The notes under the pieces were generated by a model that was given only the letters and a program-made list of their open reading frames with translations, ran no database searches and was not told where the DNA came from. Made by a program: the position numbers and the translations under genes. A DNA stretch of 64,000 bases from Flavobacterium chilense (GTDB taxonomy: Bacteria; Bacteroidota; Bacteroidia; Flavobacteriales; Flavobacteriaceae). This document shows, one piece after another, positions 25,899 through 35,337 of the stretch (positions are counted from its first letter, which is position 1; each line of letters starts with the position of its first letter). Location of the stretch: positions 1 through 64,000 of the forward strand of contig NZ_LSYT01000013.1 in NCBI RefSeq assembly GCF_001602525.1. Direction: 5' to 3'.

Positions 25899-26732
25899 TT
25901 ACCAGCCTCCGCTAGAACCTCCTCCGGAGAATCCTCCTCCGCCAAAACCACCACCGAAGCCTCCGCCTCCGCCAAAACCACCTCCTGATGATCCGCCGCC
26001 GAAACCTCCAAAACCTCCGCTGCCGCTTCGTCCAAGGCTGCTTAAAATAATAGCATCAAGAAGACTAGGGCCTCCGCCATTACTGCCTGAGTTTCCACCG
26101 CCGCCTCTTTTGTTTCGCGACAGTAAAATTAATACAATTACAACAATTATAATAAACGGAATTATTGGGAAATCATTTCCTTTATTTTGTTTGCGTTCTC
26201 CCTTGAATTTTCCTTTAAAAACATCAATTATGGCATCTGTTCCTTTGTCAAGGCCATTATAAAAACTTCCTGCTTTAAATTCCGGAATAATGATGTTTCT
26301 AATGATGGTTCCGCCAATTCCGGCAGTCAAACGATCTTCAAGACCATATCCGGGATTAATAGCGATTTTTTTCTCATTTTTTGCCAGTAAAATAATAACT
26401 CCGTTATCATCTTTCGCAGTTCCGCCAATTCCCCAGGTTTGCCCCCATCTTGTAGCCAGTTGGCTAACATCTTCACCTTTTAAACTTTCAATTGTAATAA
26501 CTACAATCTGAGTAGTGGTAGAATCTGAATAACGAATTAATTTTTCTTCTAATTGTGATTTTTCAGAGACACTTAAAATATTTGCATAATCATAAACTGA
26601 AGTTTGCTTTTCAGGTATTTTAGGAATATCAAATTGTGCAAAAATACAAGTAGTGGTAAAAAAGGTTATTAAGAGAAAGGCTAATTGAAAAAGTCCTTTT
26701 GAGTATGATGTTTTGTTTTGGGAGATCTTCAT
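25899..26732 (-). CDS. TPM-domain membrane protein with Gly-rich tail (YgcG-like)
   Basis: 277 residues: signal peptide (about 1-32), TPM domain (about 40-170, VYDYANILSVSEKSQLEEKL, NPGYGLEDRLTAGIGGTII), one transmembrane helix (PIIPFIIIVVIVLILLS), then about 60 residues that are mostly Gly and Ser. Members are often encoded with LemA and a second TPM protein, as here. The role is unknown. Spacing to the upstream TPM gene is 3 bp, so they are co-transcribed. The Gly-rich tail makes a misleading long antisense frame. Confidence 0.93.
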   Translation of the reverse strand: MKISQNKTSYSKGLFQLAFLLITFFTTTCIFAQFDIPKIPEKQTSVYDYANILSVSEKSQLEEKLIRYSDSTTTQIVVITIESLKGEDVSQLATRWGQTWGIGGTAKDDNGVIILLAKNEKKIAINPGYGLEDRLTAGIGGTIIRNIIIPEFKAGSFYNGLDKGTDAIIDVFKGKFKGERKQNKGNDFPIIPFIIIVVIVLILLSRNKRGGGGNSGSNGGGPSLLDAIILSSLGRSGSGGFGGFGGGSSGGGFGGGGGFGGGFGGGGFSGGGSSGGW

Positions 26733-26735
26733 TAT

Positions 26736-27173
26736 TTATCCTTTTGAGATTTCGTTTGATAATTCGTTAGTATCTCCTTCAAACGAAGGAAAGTATTTCT
26801 TTAATTGTTCGCCGGCATTTAAAACCCCGTCAACAATTCCTTGCTTGAAATTCCCTGATTTAAAATGATTTACCATAATGTCTTTGGTACAATCCCAAAA
26901 ATCATCCGTTACAAGATCATTAATGCCTTTATCTCCACAGATGGCAAAGCCTTTATCTGCAACAGCAAAGTAAAATAAAACCCCGTTTTTTAAATGGGTT
27001 TCATTCATTCTTAATTGATGAAAAACTTCTAAAGCTCTGTCAAAATGAGCTTTAGAAGATGTTTTTTCTATATGTACTCTTATTTCGCCAGAAGTATTTT
27101 CTTCAGCCACGCGAATAGCTTCAACAATTTCCTGCTCTTCTTCTTTGGTTAAAAAATCTTCTACTTTTGACAT
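26736..27173 (-). CDS. Soluble TPM-domain protein
   Basis: 145 residues, a TPM domain without signal peptide or tail (ENTSGEIRVHIEKTSSKAHF, NGVLFYFAVADKGFAICGDKG). It sits between LemA and the membrane TPM protein, separated by 42 and 3 bp. The three genes form the usual LemA-TPM-TPM cluster of Flavobacteria. The biochemical role is unknown; a phosphatase-like activity has been proposed for plant TPM proteins. Confidence 0.9.
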   Translation of the reverse strand: MSKVEDFLTKEEEQEIVEAIRVAEENTSGEIRVHIEKTSSKAHFDRALEVFHQLRMNETHLKNGVLFYFAVADKGFAICGDKGINDLVTDDFWDCTKDIMVNHFKSGNFKQGIVDGVLNAGEQLKKYFPSFEGDTNELSNEISKG

Positions 27174-27215
27174 GGGAAAAATTTTAGAGTTTAAATTTTA
27201 GATGGTTCTAAATCT

Positions 27216-27800
27216 TTAGAATTTTACTTCAACTGGTTTATCAGCACCTGTAACAGCTTCGAAGTATGGTTTCTCTTTGTAATCTCCTAAGAACCATTTG
27301 TTAGGAATAGATAAAATGTATCCGTTATATACTTGTACAGCTTCGTTAAAACGGGTTCTGGCTGTTAGAATCTGGTTTTCTGTACTAGCCAATTCATCTT
27401 GCAATTTCAGGAAGTTTTCGTTTGCTTTTAGAGTTGGATATTGCTCAACAGAAACTAACAATCTTGATAAAGATGAAGATACACCGCTTTGAGCCTGGTT
27501 AAACTGTGCTAATTGCTCTGGAGTTACATTGCTTGGGTCAATTGTTACCGAAGTAGCTTTTGCACGAGCCTCAATAACTGCTGTTAAAGTCGATTTTTCG
27601 AAATCAGCGGCACCTTTTACCGTATTAACTAAGTTTCCAATAAGGTCATTACGTCTTTGGTAAGCCGTTTGTACATTTCCCCATTCTTTATTAACAGCCT
27701 GACTGTGTTGTAGAGCCGTATTTTTAATTCCAATGGACCAAAAAGCGATAATAGCGATTAGTACAACAATAATTCCTACGGGGATTAACCATTTTTTCAT
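27216..27800 (-). CDS. lemA: LemA family protein
   Basis: 194 residues. A single N-terminal transmembrane helix (LIPVGIIVVLIAIIAFWSIGI) anchors a helical domain with the LemA signature (NKEWGNVQTAYQRRNDLIGN, QYPTLKANENFLKLQDELA). The function of LemA is not established. It is the third gene of the cluster and lies 33 bp from the MerR gene. Confidence 0.95.
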   Translation of the reverse strand: MKKWLIPVGIIVVLIAIIAFWSIGIKNTALQHSQAVNKEWGNVQTAYQRRNDLIGNLVNTVKGAADFEKSTLTAVIEARAKATSVTIDPSNVTPEQLAQFNQAQSGVSSSLSRLLVSVEQYPTLKANENFLKLQDELASTENQILTARTRFNEAVQVYNGYILSIPNKWFLGDYKEKPYFEAVTGADKPVEVKF

Positions 27801-27833
27801 ATCAGTTTTGATTTAAGTTTGTTTTTAATAATA

Positions 27834-28166
27834 CTATAATTCGTTTTTAATTTCGTTTAATTGTGTTTTTATCGTCTCTAATTTACGTATTATTTCGAAT
27901 TTATCTAATGTTTTCTTTTGTCCTTCCTTCAAATGTATTTTCGCACCTTCGAGTGTAAAACCTCTTTCTTTGACCAAATGATAAATTAGCTGTAAATTAG
28001 TGATATCATCAGGCGTAAACATTCTGTTGCCTTTGGCATTTTTTTTAGGTTTTAAAATGTCAAATTCACTATCCCAAAACCGAATCAATGATGCATTGAC
28101 ATTAAAAGCTTTGGCAACTTCGCCAATACTATAATATCTTTTATCCTTTGAAAGTTCAATATGCAT
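27834..28166 (-). CDS. MerR-family transcriptional regulator
   Basis: 110 residues. The MerR helix-turn-helix (YSIGEVAKAFNVNASLIRFW, FDILKPKKNAKGNRMFTPDD) is followed by a helix with a Leu pattern (HLVKERGFTLEGAKIHLKEG) and a short dimerisation helix. There is no effector domain or Cys ligand, so the signal is unknown. It lies between the M23 peptidase and LemA genes on the same strand. Confidence 0.93.
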   Translation of the reverse strand: MHIELSKDKRYYSIGEVAKAFNVNASLIRFWDSEFDILKPKKNAKGNRMFTPDDITNLQLIYHLVKERGFTLEGAKIHLKEGQKKTLDKFEIIRKLETIKTQLNEIKNEL

Positions 28167-28214
28167 GATTTTTAATTTTCTGTTTTAATTTCAAAAATAC
28201 GACTTTTTGAAATA

Positions 28215-29192
28215 TTAATCTAATGATTGGTTTTCCTGATTTGCCATTTGCGAAATTGCCACATATTCTACAGCCGAAATATTTCCGTAATAAAAGTTTA
28301 AAGGATTTACAACTTTACCGTCTTTGTGTACTTCGTAATGACAATGCGGACCTTCGGATCTTCCGGTGCTTCCCACATATCCAATAACATCACCACGTTT
28401 TACATGCTGTCCGGCTCTGCAATTGTATTTGCTTAAATGAGCATAAAGGCTTTCGTATCCAAAACCATGCCTTATTACCACGTGATTTCCAAATCCCGAA
28501 GCCGAGTTATCGGCTCTTTCAACAACCCCATCACCAGTGGCGTAAACAGGTGTGCCGGTATTGGCTGTAAAATCCATTCCGTTGTGCATTTTACGGACTT
28601 TTGTAAAAGGGTCAATTCTATAACCAAAACCGGAAGCCATTCGTTTTAAATTCTCGTTTCGAACAGGCTGAATTGCCGGAATCGCTAGTAATAAATTGCC
28701 TTTTGTGCTCGCCAGTTTCAGTATTTCATCTAATGATTTAGATTGAATTGCTAATTCTTTTGATAATCTGTCAATTCTTTTTGTGGTATTTAAAACCAGT
28801 TGCGAATTGTTGTAACCTTCTAAATCTTTATAACGTTTGGGATTTCTAAAACCTGCTTTTCGTATAGAATCCGGGATTTCGGTTTTATTAAAATAAACCC
28901 TGTATATATTATTGTCTCTTTCTTCCAGCGATTCTGTCACATCATCAATTTCGTCCATTTTTTTGTTCAAAATGGCGTATTGTAGTTTCAGGTTTTCAAT
29001 TTCCCTCGCCTGTAAACGATCTTTTGGAGTTTCAAAATAAGGAGTGTTGATTAAAAGTACAAATACTAAAAATCCAAATAGTGCTGAAGCCAGCAAAAAC
29101 AATAACGCGTAACCAATTTTGATCCTTTTTCTGGTTTTTATTTTCGTATAAGCCAGATTTTCTGAGTCGTAATAATATTTTACTTTCGCCAT
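28215..29192 (-). CDS. M23-family peptidoglycan endopeptidase
   Basis: 325 residues. A transmembrane helix (IGYALLFLLASALFGFLVFVL) and a coiled coil (about 60-150) precede a LytM domain. The zinc motifs are MHNGMDF, YAHLSKY and GPHCHYEVHKDGKVVNP. This layout resembles cell-wall hydrolases or their activators. It is the first gene of the M23-MerR-LemA-TPM-TPM run and is transcribed away from alaS. Confidence 0.94.
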   Translation of the reverse strand: MAKVKYYYDSENLAYTKIKTRKRIKIGYALLFLLASALFGFLVFVLLINTPYFETPKDRLQAREIENLKLQYAILNKKMDEIDDVTESLEERDNNIYRVYFNKTEIPDSIRKAGFRNPKRYKDLEGYNNSQLVLNTTKRIDRLSKELAIQSKSLDEILKLASTKGNLLLAIPAIQPVRNENLKRMASGFGYRIDPFTKVRKMHNGMDFTANTGTPVYATGDGVVERADNSASGFGNHVVIRHGFGYESLYAHLSKYNCRAGQHVKRGDVIGYVGSTGRSEGPHCHYEVHKDGKVVNPLNFYYGNISAVEYVAISQMANQENQSLD

Positions 29193-29286
29193 ATTTTAAA
29201 ATACCCTATTTTTGCAGCTTGTAAAATAGTTTGTCGAACAAATTTAATAAATGTTTCAGTTGTTCGAGGCTTTTTTTCAAGAATTA

Positions 29287-29447
29287 AACAAATTAGATAA
29301 TGTGTCAATTTGATAATTAGATAATGTATTAAACACGAAATTTATTGTTATGAATTTTAAGTTTTTTAATTAAAAAGATCTAATGGCCACATTTTCACAT
29401 GAATGAATTATCTAATTAAAACATTATCATATTATCTCATTATAAAA
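29287..29447. repeat. ATTAGATAATG / CATTATC repeat pair in the M23-alaS divergent region
   Basis: TTAGATAATG appears twice near 29290-29330 and its complement-like forms (ATTATCTAATT, CATTATCATATTATCTCATT) occupy 29407-29441, so the spacer can form a large imperfect hairpin. The right half ends 7 bases before the alaS start. A related stretch is found at 55130-55190. Confidence 0.6.
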
Positions 29448-29448
29448 C

Positions 29449-32079
29449 ATGAAATCACAAGACGTACGTAAACAATTTTTAGATTTTTTTGAGAGTAAAG
29501 GACATACCATTGTTCCTTCGGCTCCTATTGTACTTAAAGACGATCCAACCTTAATGTTCAATAACTCGGGAATGGCCCAGTTTAAAGAATATTTTTTAGG
29601 TAACGGAACGCCAAAAAGTCCAAGAATAGCCGACACGCAAAAATGTCTTCGTGTTTCAGGAAAACATAATGATCTTGAAGAGGTGGGGATTGATACTTAT
29701 CACCATACTATGTTTGAGATGTTAGGAAACTGGTCTTTTGGAGATTACTTCAAAAAAGAAGCAATCAACTGGGCTTGGGAATTATTGACAGAAGTATACA
29801 AAATACCAAAAGAAAATCTTTATGTTTCTGTTTTTGAGGGAAGTAAAGAGGATAATGTTCCGTTTGATCAGGAAGCCTGGGATATCTGGAAAGAATTGAT
29901 TGATGAAGACCGAATTATTCTTGGAAATAAAAAAGATAACTTCTGGGAAATGGGAGATCAGGGACCATGCGGACCTTGTTCTGAAATTCATGTTGATTTA
30001 CGTACTCCGGAAGAAAAAGCGCTAGTTTCAGGAAAAAGTCTGGTAAATAACGATCATCCGCAAGTAGTTGAAATCTGGAATAATGTATTTATGGAATTCA
30101 ATCGTAAGGCTGATGGTTCTCTTGAAAAACTTCCTGCACAACACGTAGATACCGGAATGGGATTTGAGCGTTTGTGTATGGCATTACAAGGAAAAACATC
30201 AAATTATGATACTGATGTTTTCATGCCTTTAATTAGAGAAATTGAAACGATTACAGGAGCGAAATATACCGTAAAAGCATCAAACGAAGCCGAAGATAAA
30301 GTAAATATCGCAATTCGTGTTATTGCAGATCACGTTCGTGCAGTTGCCTTTGCTATTGCAGATGGGCAGTTACCATCCAACACAGGAGCAGGATATGTAA
30401 TTCGTAGAATTTTACGTCGTGCTATTCGTTACGGATTTACATTCTTAGGTACAAAAGAGCCTTTTATTTATAAATTGGTTGAAACTTTGAGTGAACAAAT
30501 GGGAGATTCTTTCCCGGAAATCAGAACTCAAAAAGCACTTTGTTCAAATGTAATTCGTGAAGAAGAAAACTCTTTCTTACGTACATTAGATCAGGGATTA
30601 ATTCTTTTGGATGCTGTAATTTTAAATAACCAAGGAGATACAATCGATGGTAAAAAAGCTTTTGAATTGTATGATACTTATGGATTTCCAATCGATTTAA
30701 CAGCTTTGATTCTTTCTGAAAAAGGATTGAAATTAGATGAAGCTGGATTCCAGGAACAATTGCAATTGCAAAAAGAAAGATCTCGTGCTGCATCAAAAGT
30801 AACAGCTGGAGACTGGAATGTAATTGTAGAAGATGATATTCAGGAATTTGTTGGTTATGACAGATTATCACAACAAGTAAAAATCACTAAATACCGAAGA
30901 GTTGACAGTGTAAAAGATGGTGAAATTTATCAGTTAGTTTTCAATGCGACTCCATTTTACGGAGAAAGTGGAGGGCAAACGGGGGACAAAGGATATTTAG
31001 AATCTCAAAACGGAGATATTATTTATATCATTGATACTAAAAAAGAAAACAACCAAACGATACATTTAACACAATCGTTGCCAGAAAATATTACAGCAAC
31101 TTTTAATGCTGTTGTTGATGCGAATCAAAGAGCTAAAACTTCGTCAAATCACTCGGCTACGCATTTATTGCACCAAGGTTTACGTAAGATTTTAGGAACT
31201 CATATTGAGCAAAAAGGATCTATGGTTCGTAATGCTTCATTGCGTTTTGACTTCTCGCACTTCTCTAAGGTTACAGATGAGGAGTTATTAGAAGTGGAAA
31301 ACTTTGTAAATGCAAGAATCCGCGAAAGTTTACCATTAATCGAAAAAAGAGCCATTCCAAAAGAACAGGCTTTAGAAGATGGAGCAATTGCTTTGTTTGG
31401 AGAAAAATATGGTGATTTGGTACGTACAATTAAGTTTGGAGATTCTGTTGAGTTATGCGGAGGAACACATGTTGCCAATACATCTGACATCTGGCATTTT
31501 AAAATAGTTTCTGAAGGTGCTGTTGCATCCGGAATCAGAAGAATTGAAGCAATTACGAGTGAAGCTGCAAAAGAATATTTTGAGACACAAGCTGTTTCTT
31601 TAAATGAAATTAAAGAAGCGCTGAAAAATGCTCAGGATCCTGTAAAAGCAATTCAGTCATTACAAGATGAAAACGCTCAGCTAAAGAAACAATTAGAAGT
31701 TTTATTGAAAGATAAAGCTAAGAATATGAAAGGTGATTTAGCTAAAGAACTACAGGAAATTAACGGAGTTCAGTTTTTAGCAAAACAAGTTGACCTGAAT
31801 CCGGAAGGAGCAAAAGATTTAGCTTATGAATTAGGTAATTCTTATCATAATTTATTCATTGTTTTTGCAACTGCTCATGAAGGTAAACCAATGTTAACGT
31901 GTTATATTTCTAAAGAAATTGTAGCAGAGAAAAACCTAAACGCAGGACAAGTAGTTCGTGAATTAGGGAAATATATCCAAGGTGGTGGAGGAGGTCAGCC
32001 TTTCTTCGCAACTGCAGGAGGTAAAAATGTTGACGGAATTGCTGAGGCACTTACTAAAGCAGTAGATTTCGTTAAATAA
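29449..32079 (+). CDS. alaS: Alanyl-tRNA synthetase
   Basis: 876 residues, the full class II enzyme. The catalytic domain (about 1-450) begins DVRKQFLDFFESKGH. The editing domain has SNHSATHLLHQGLR and CGGTHV (near 670), which bind zinc. The C-terminal part contains IQGGGGGQPFFATAGG. All domains are present and in order. It is transcribed from the divergent region shared with the M23 gene and ends in a palindromic spacer. Confidence 0.99.
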   Translation: MKSQDVRKQFLDFFESKGHTIVPSAPIVLKDDPTLMFNNSGMAQFKEYFLGNGTPKSPRIADTQKCLRVSGKHNDLEEVGIDTYHHTMFEMLGNWSFGDYFKKEAINWAWELLTEVYKIPKENLYVSVFEGSKEDNVPFDQEAWDIWKELIDEDRIILGNKKDNFWEMGDQGPCGPCSEIHVDLRTPEEKALVSGKSLVNNDHPQVVEIWNNVFMEFNRKADGSLEKLPAQHVDTGMGFERLCMALQGKTSNYDTDVFMPLIREIETITGAKYTVKASNEAEDKVNIAIRVIADHVRAVAFAIADGQLPSNTGAGYVIRRILRRAIRYGFTFLGTKEPFIYKLVETLSEQMGDSFPEIRTQKALCSNVIREEENSFLRTLDQGLILLDAVILNNQGDTIDGKKAFELYDTYGFPIDLTALILSEKGLKLDEAGFQEQLQLQKERSRAASKVTAGDWNVIVEDDIQEFVGYDRLSQQVKITKYRRVDSVKDGEIYQLVFNATPFYGESGGQTGDKGYLESQNGDIIYIIDTKKENNQTIHLTQSLPENITATFNAVVDANQRAKTSSNHSATHLLHQGLRKILGTHIEQKGSMVRNASLRFDFSHFSKVTDEELLEVENFVNARIRESLPLIEKRAIPKEQALEDGAIALFGEKYGDLVRTIKFGDSVELCGGTHVANTSDIWHFKIVSEGAVASGIRRIEAITSEAAKEYFETQAVSLNEIKEALKNAQDPVKAIQSLQDENAQLKKQLEVLLKDKAKNMKGDLAKELQEINGVQFLAKQVDLNPEGAKDLAYELGNSYHNLFIVFATAHEGKPMLTCYISKEIVAEKNLNAGQVVRELGKYIQGGGGGQPFFATAGGKNVDGIAEALTKAVDFVK

Positions 32080-32081
32080 AG

Positions 32082-32335
32082 ATTCTAAGATACTAAGGAA
32101 CTAAGGTTCTAAGTTTTTTATAAAAGTAAACCCGACAAGTTTTTGAAACCTGTCGGGTTTTGTTTTTATAGTATTTTTTTCATTTTATGTCATTTCGACG
32201 AAGGAGAAATCTCCACAACAAGAGTCCAATCTTTGTCGAGCTTCTTACGAAGATTTCTCCTTCGTCGAAATGACAACAAAATCTGTATAGAATAACTTAG
32301 AACCTTAGTTCCTTAGAATCTTAGCATCTAAAAAA
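32082..32335. repeat. Nested inverted repeats filling the alaS-ABC intergenic region
   Basis: Outer arms are CTTAG-type units at 32082-32116 and 32290-32335 (about 35 bases, few mismatches, inverted). Inner arms are a perfect 25-bp pair at 32188-32212 and 32251-32275 (TGTCATTTCGACGAAGGAGA... and its complement). The terminator of alaS (32128-32160) lies between. The whole spacer is therefore one palindromic structure. Confidence 0.8.
32128..32160 (+). terminator. Terminator of alaS
   Basis: AAACCCGACA / TGTCGGGTTT pair perfectly around a 13-base loop, followed by TTGTTTTT. Confidence 0.8.
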
Positions 32336-32336
32336 A

Positions 32337-34082
32337 CTATTTACGCTCTCCAATCTGCTGGCGCCACATAGCATAATACAATCCTTTTTCAACAATCAGA
32401 TCATCATGTTTTCCTTGCTCAATGATTTTACCTTGTTCTAAAACAAATATTCTGTCAGCGTGCATCACAGTAGATAAACGGTGAGCAATTAAAACGGTGA
32501 TTCTGTTTTTGTCAGATATGTTTCTGATGGTTGCGTTTATTTCTTCTTCAGTAATAGAGTCCAAAGCAGAAGTTGCTTCGTCAAAAATTAATAAATTCGG
32601 ATTTCTAAGAATAGCACGGGCAATAGATAAACGTTGTTTTTCTCCGCCGGAAACTTTGATTCCGCCTTCACCAATAGTAGTATTTAATCCATCTTCAGCA
32701 CGTCTTAATAGTTTATCACAGCTGGCTCTTTTTAAAGCATCGTATAAGTCTTCATCGGTGGCATTAGGTTTTACAAACAATAAGTTTTCCCGAATTGTTC
32801 CGGAGAATAACTGCGCATCCTGCGTAACAAAACCTAATTGTTTTCTAAGATCAAGTAAGTCAATTTCGGTAGAATCAATATCATTGTAAAGTACTTCACC
32901 TTCAGCGGGAGTATATAAACCAACCAATAATTTTACAAGAGTTGTTTTTCCTGAACCTGACGGGCCAACAAATGCAACGGTTTGACCTTGTTTAATTTCG
33001 AAATTGATATTTTCAACAGCCTTGAATTTAGCTGTTTTGTGTTGGAAACTTACATTCGAAAACAATAAGGACTTAATTGCACCAACATGTTTTGGGTTTT
33101 TCGGACGAAACTCTTTTGGAGCACTCAATAATGTTTTAAAGTTTTCCATAGAAACTTTAGTCTCATTCAATGCGATAATGAAATTTCCAAGTTCCTGAAG
33201 CGGACCAAAAATAAAGAATGTAAAAAATACCATTGTTAGTAAATCACCCACAATAATTTTTCCTCCAAATAAGAAATAATATAAAGTAAAAACTACACAG
33301 GTTCTTAAAAAGTGAACGGTTGTTCCCTGAATAAAACTTAAACTTCTGATAAAACGAATTTTTTCCAGTTCGAGCTGAAGGATTTTAAACGTATTTAAGT
33401 TCAGACGTTTTTCTTCCTGATAGGTTAGTCCAAGACTTTTTACAAGTTCAATGTTTCTTAAACTTTCAGTTGTTGAACCTGCTAAAGCATTTGTTTGGTT
33501 CACAATTTTTTTTGAAACAATTTTGATCTTTTTTCCCAAATACGAACTTACCAATGCAATGATAGGAGCTGTAATTAAAAAAATAATCGAAATACGATAA
33601 TCAATTCGGGCAACATATACAATTACGAAAATGAACCCGATAATAGTTTGAAAAATCAAAGAAATAGAAAGCGTAATTAATTTTTCTGAATCAGAACGCA
33701 CTTTGGTCAATTTGCTTAAAGTTTCACCGCTTCGCTGATCTTCAAATTCGGCATAAGGTAAATCAAGCGATTTTTTAATTCCGTCTGTATACATTTGCGC
33801 TCCGGTACGCTGAATCACAACATTGGTGAAATAATCCTGAAAGTTCTTGGTTATTCTGGAAATCATAGCAGCGCCAAGCGAAAGCCCAAGCCAGAAAGAT
33901 AAAGATTTAATAAAACCAGCTGCATTTCCTTCATATTTATGCAAGCCAACGCCGCAATCCTGCATTAATTTACCGGTAATAATAGAGTCAGATAAGCTGA
34001 AACAGATGTTGATAGAAGCCATAATCAAAGCAAAAAACAAGAGCATTTTATGTTTGATTATATAAGAATATAATAATTTCAT
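32337..34082 (-). CDS. ABC exporter, fused permease and ATPase
   Basis: 581 residues. The N-terminal 300 residues contain about six transmembrane helices (type I exporter fold). The ATPase domain has Walker A VGPSGSGKTTLVKLL (near 375), signature VSGGEKQRLSIARA, Walker B LLIFDEATSALD and a switch His in LIAHRLST. It resembles lipid or drug exporters of the MsbA group, working as a homodimer. The substrate is not known. It converges on alaS. Confidence 0.95.
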   Translation of the reverse strand: MKLLYSYIIKHKMLLFFALIMASINICFSLSDSIITGKLMQDCGVGLHKYEGNAAGFIKSLSFWLGLSLGAAMISRITKNFQDYFTNVVIQRTGAQMYTDGIKKSLDLPYAEFEDQRSGETLSKLTKVRSDSEKLITLSISLIFQTIIGFIFVIVYVARIDYRISIIFLITAPIIALVSSYLGKKIKIVSKKIVNQTNALAGSTTESLRNIELVKSLGLTYQEEKRLNLNTFKILQLELEKIRFIRSLSFIQGTTVHFLRTCVVFTLYYFLFGGKIIVGDLLTMVFFTFFIFGPLQELGNFIIALNETKVSMENFKTLLSAPKEFRPKNPKHVGAIKSLLFSNVSFQHKTAKFKAVENINFEIKQGQTVAFVGPSGSGKTTLVKLLVGLYTPAEGEVLYNDIDSTEIDLLDLRKQLGFVTQDAQLFSGTIRENLLFVKPNATDEDLYDALKRASCDKLLRRAEDGLNTTIGEGGIKVSGGEKQRLSIARAILRNPNLLIFDEATSALDSITEEEINATIRNISDKNRITVLIAHRLSTVMHADRIFVLEQGKIIEQGKHDDLIVEKGLYYAMWRQQIGERK

Positions 34083-34457
34083 AGAGTATTTAAAAAAGTG
34101 GAAGATGCAAAAGTAAGCAATTGTTTTAGTTTGTAGAGATGCTTTTTGTTATTAAAAATGTAATTTTTTTTATAGCTGAAATAACTAGTACGCTTTTTTT
34201 AAAGTCTTGAATGTTTTAATTATTTATGAAACATATTTTTTAATACCGGAGTAATAGAAAAGTAAGAAAAAACGATGTATTTGTATGGTGCTTTACTTTT
34301 TAATAATTTTTTTTACTCTAAGTGCTTTTCTATATTGTTTATTGTTAGTGTATTAATAGACGCTTAATTATTCATGTGTTCTTTGATGTGGAATCCCGTA
34401 AGGTTTTGGTTTTGGCTTGTATTACGTTTGCACCAATAACAAATTTAACCAATAAAA
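34083..34457. other. Divergent promoter region, no gene seen
   Basis: 375 bp between the ABC exporter and lipoprotein starts. TACGTTTG at 34423-34430 is a fair -7 box for the lipoprotein gene, but no -33 box at the right distance is clear. Nothing else is visible. Confidence 0.45.
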
Positions 34458-35231
34458 ATGAAAAAAATTTTATGCCTTTTTAGCGCTTTATCAATGGTGC
34501 TGATTTCTTCTTGTTCAAGTGATGATTCAACAAATGTTGCATCTGAAACATTATTACCAAAAAAAATTGTTGAAACAACTGTTGAAAATGGAAAGTCAGG
34601 CAGTATTACTTATACATTAACTTACGATGGCAATAAGTTGAAAGAAATTGCACTTTCAGATGCTTCAAAATCAGTTTATACTTATACAGGAGATGTTATC
34701 ACCAAAGTTGAGTTATTTAAATCCGGGGTGTTACAATATACTGATGTTTATGCATATGAAGGAGGTAAATTAGCTTCTAAAATTACATCTAGTGCTTTTG
34801 GTTCTTCTCAGGAAAAATTAACTTTCGTTTACAATGCAAACGGGACAGTTAACGCAAATGAGTCTGAAATAATCAACAAAGTAGAAGTTAAATACGATAC
34901 AACTACTCTTTACACTTTTGCAAATGGTAATATGGTTTCTTCAGAATATATCAATGGAGAAAGAGAAAAAATCACAAGTACATTTGATGATAAAAAGAGC
35001 CCTTTTACTAATATAACAGGAGTGAAATTTTTGTTGGATTTAGATAATAATTTTGATTTTGCTTCAGTAAATAATACAGTAAAAAACGTTACAGTAACTT
35101 ATGATAATAAAGGTACGGTAGTTCAAACTGTAACTGAAACAAATACAAATAAATATAATGGCAATAATTTCCTTACTGAAGTATTTGCCGGAGATGCTAA
35201 AGATTCTTTCAAATTAGAGATTACTTATTAA
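34458..35231 (+). CDS. Hypothetical lipoprotein
   Basis: 257 residues. The lipoprotein signal ends MVLISSCSSDDS (lipidated Cys near 19, with a run of acidic residues after it, as in exported Bacteroidota lipoproteins). The rest is made of short beta-strands with YD-type repeats (ITYTLTYDGNKLKEI, DVYAYEGGKLASKI, KLTFVYNANGTVN), reminiscent of YD/RHS-like or beta-helical repeats. No family with known function is recognised. It has its own terminator. Confidence 0.75.
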   Translation: MKKILCLFSALSMVLISSCSSDDSTNVASETLLPKKIVETTVENGKSGSITYTLTYDGNKLKEIALSDASKSVYTYTGDVITKVELFKSGVLQYTDVYAYEGGKLASKITSSAFGSSQEKLTFVYNANGTVNANESEIINKVEVKYDTTTLYTFANGNMVSSEYINGEREKITSTFDDKKSPFTNITGVKFLLDLDNNFDFASVNNTVKNVTVTYDNKGTVVQTVTETNTNKYNGNNFLTEVFAGDAKDSFKLEITY

Positions 35232-35252
35232 TTAGTTTTTAATACAATGATC

Positions 35253-35286
35253 AATCCCCAATCATCAATTATTGATGTTGGGGATT
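35253..35286 (+). terminator. Terminator after lipoprotein gene
   Basis: AATCCCCAA and TTGGGGATT arms extended by TCATCAA/TTGATG, followed by eight T. The T-run also supplies part of the next gene's promoter. Confidence 0.85.
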
Positions 35287-35289
35287 TTT

Positions 35290-35324
35290 TTTGATCTTTA
35301 AATGAGTTTTAAGATGTATTTTTG
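35290..35324 (+). promoter_or_regulatory. Promoter of GSCFA gene
   Basis: TTTG (35290-35293) and TATTTTTG (35317-35324) are 23 bases apart, matching the Bacteroidetes promoter pattern. The start codon is 13 bases later. Confidence 0.55.
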
Positions 35325-35337
35325 AATAAAAAAAGAC

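Noticed and set aside
25766..26035. Frame antisense to the Gly-rich tail of the TPM protein (minus-strand second frame)
   Set aside because: The long open frame is caused by GGX codon bias of the Gly/Ser-rich tail; its residues (Ala, Glu, Val) are those expected from a shifted frame.
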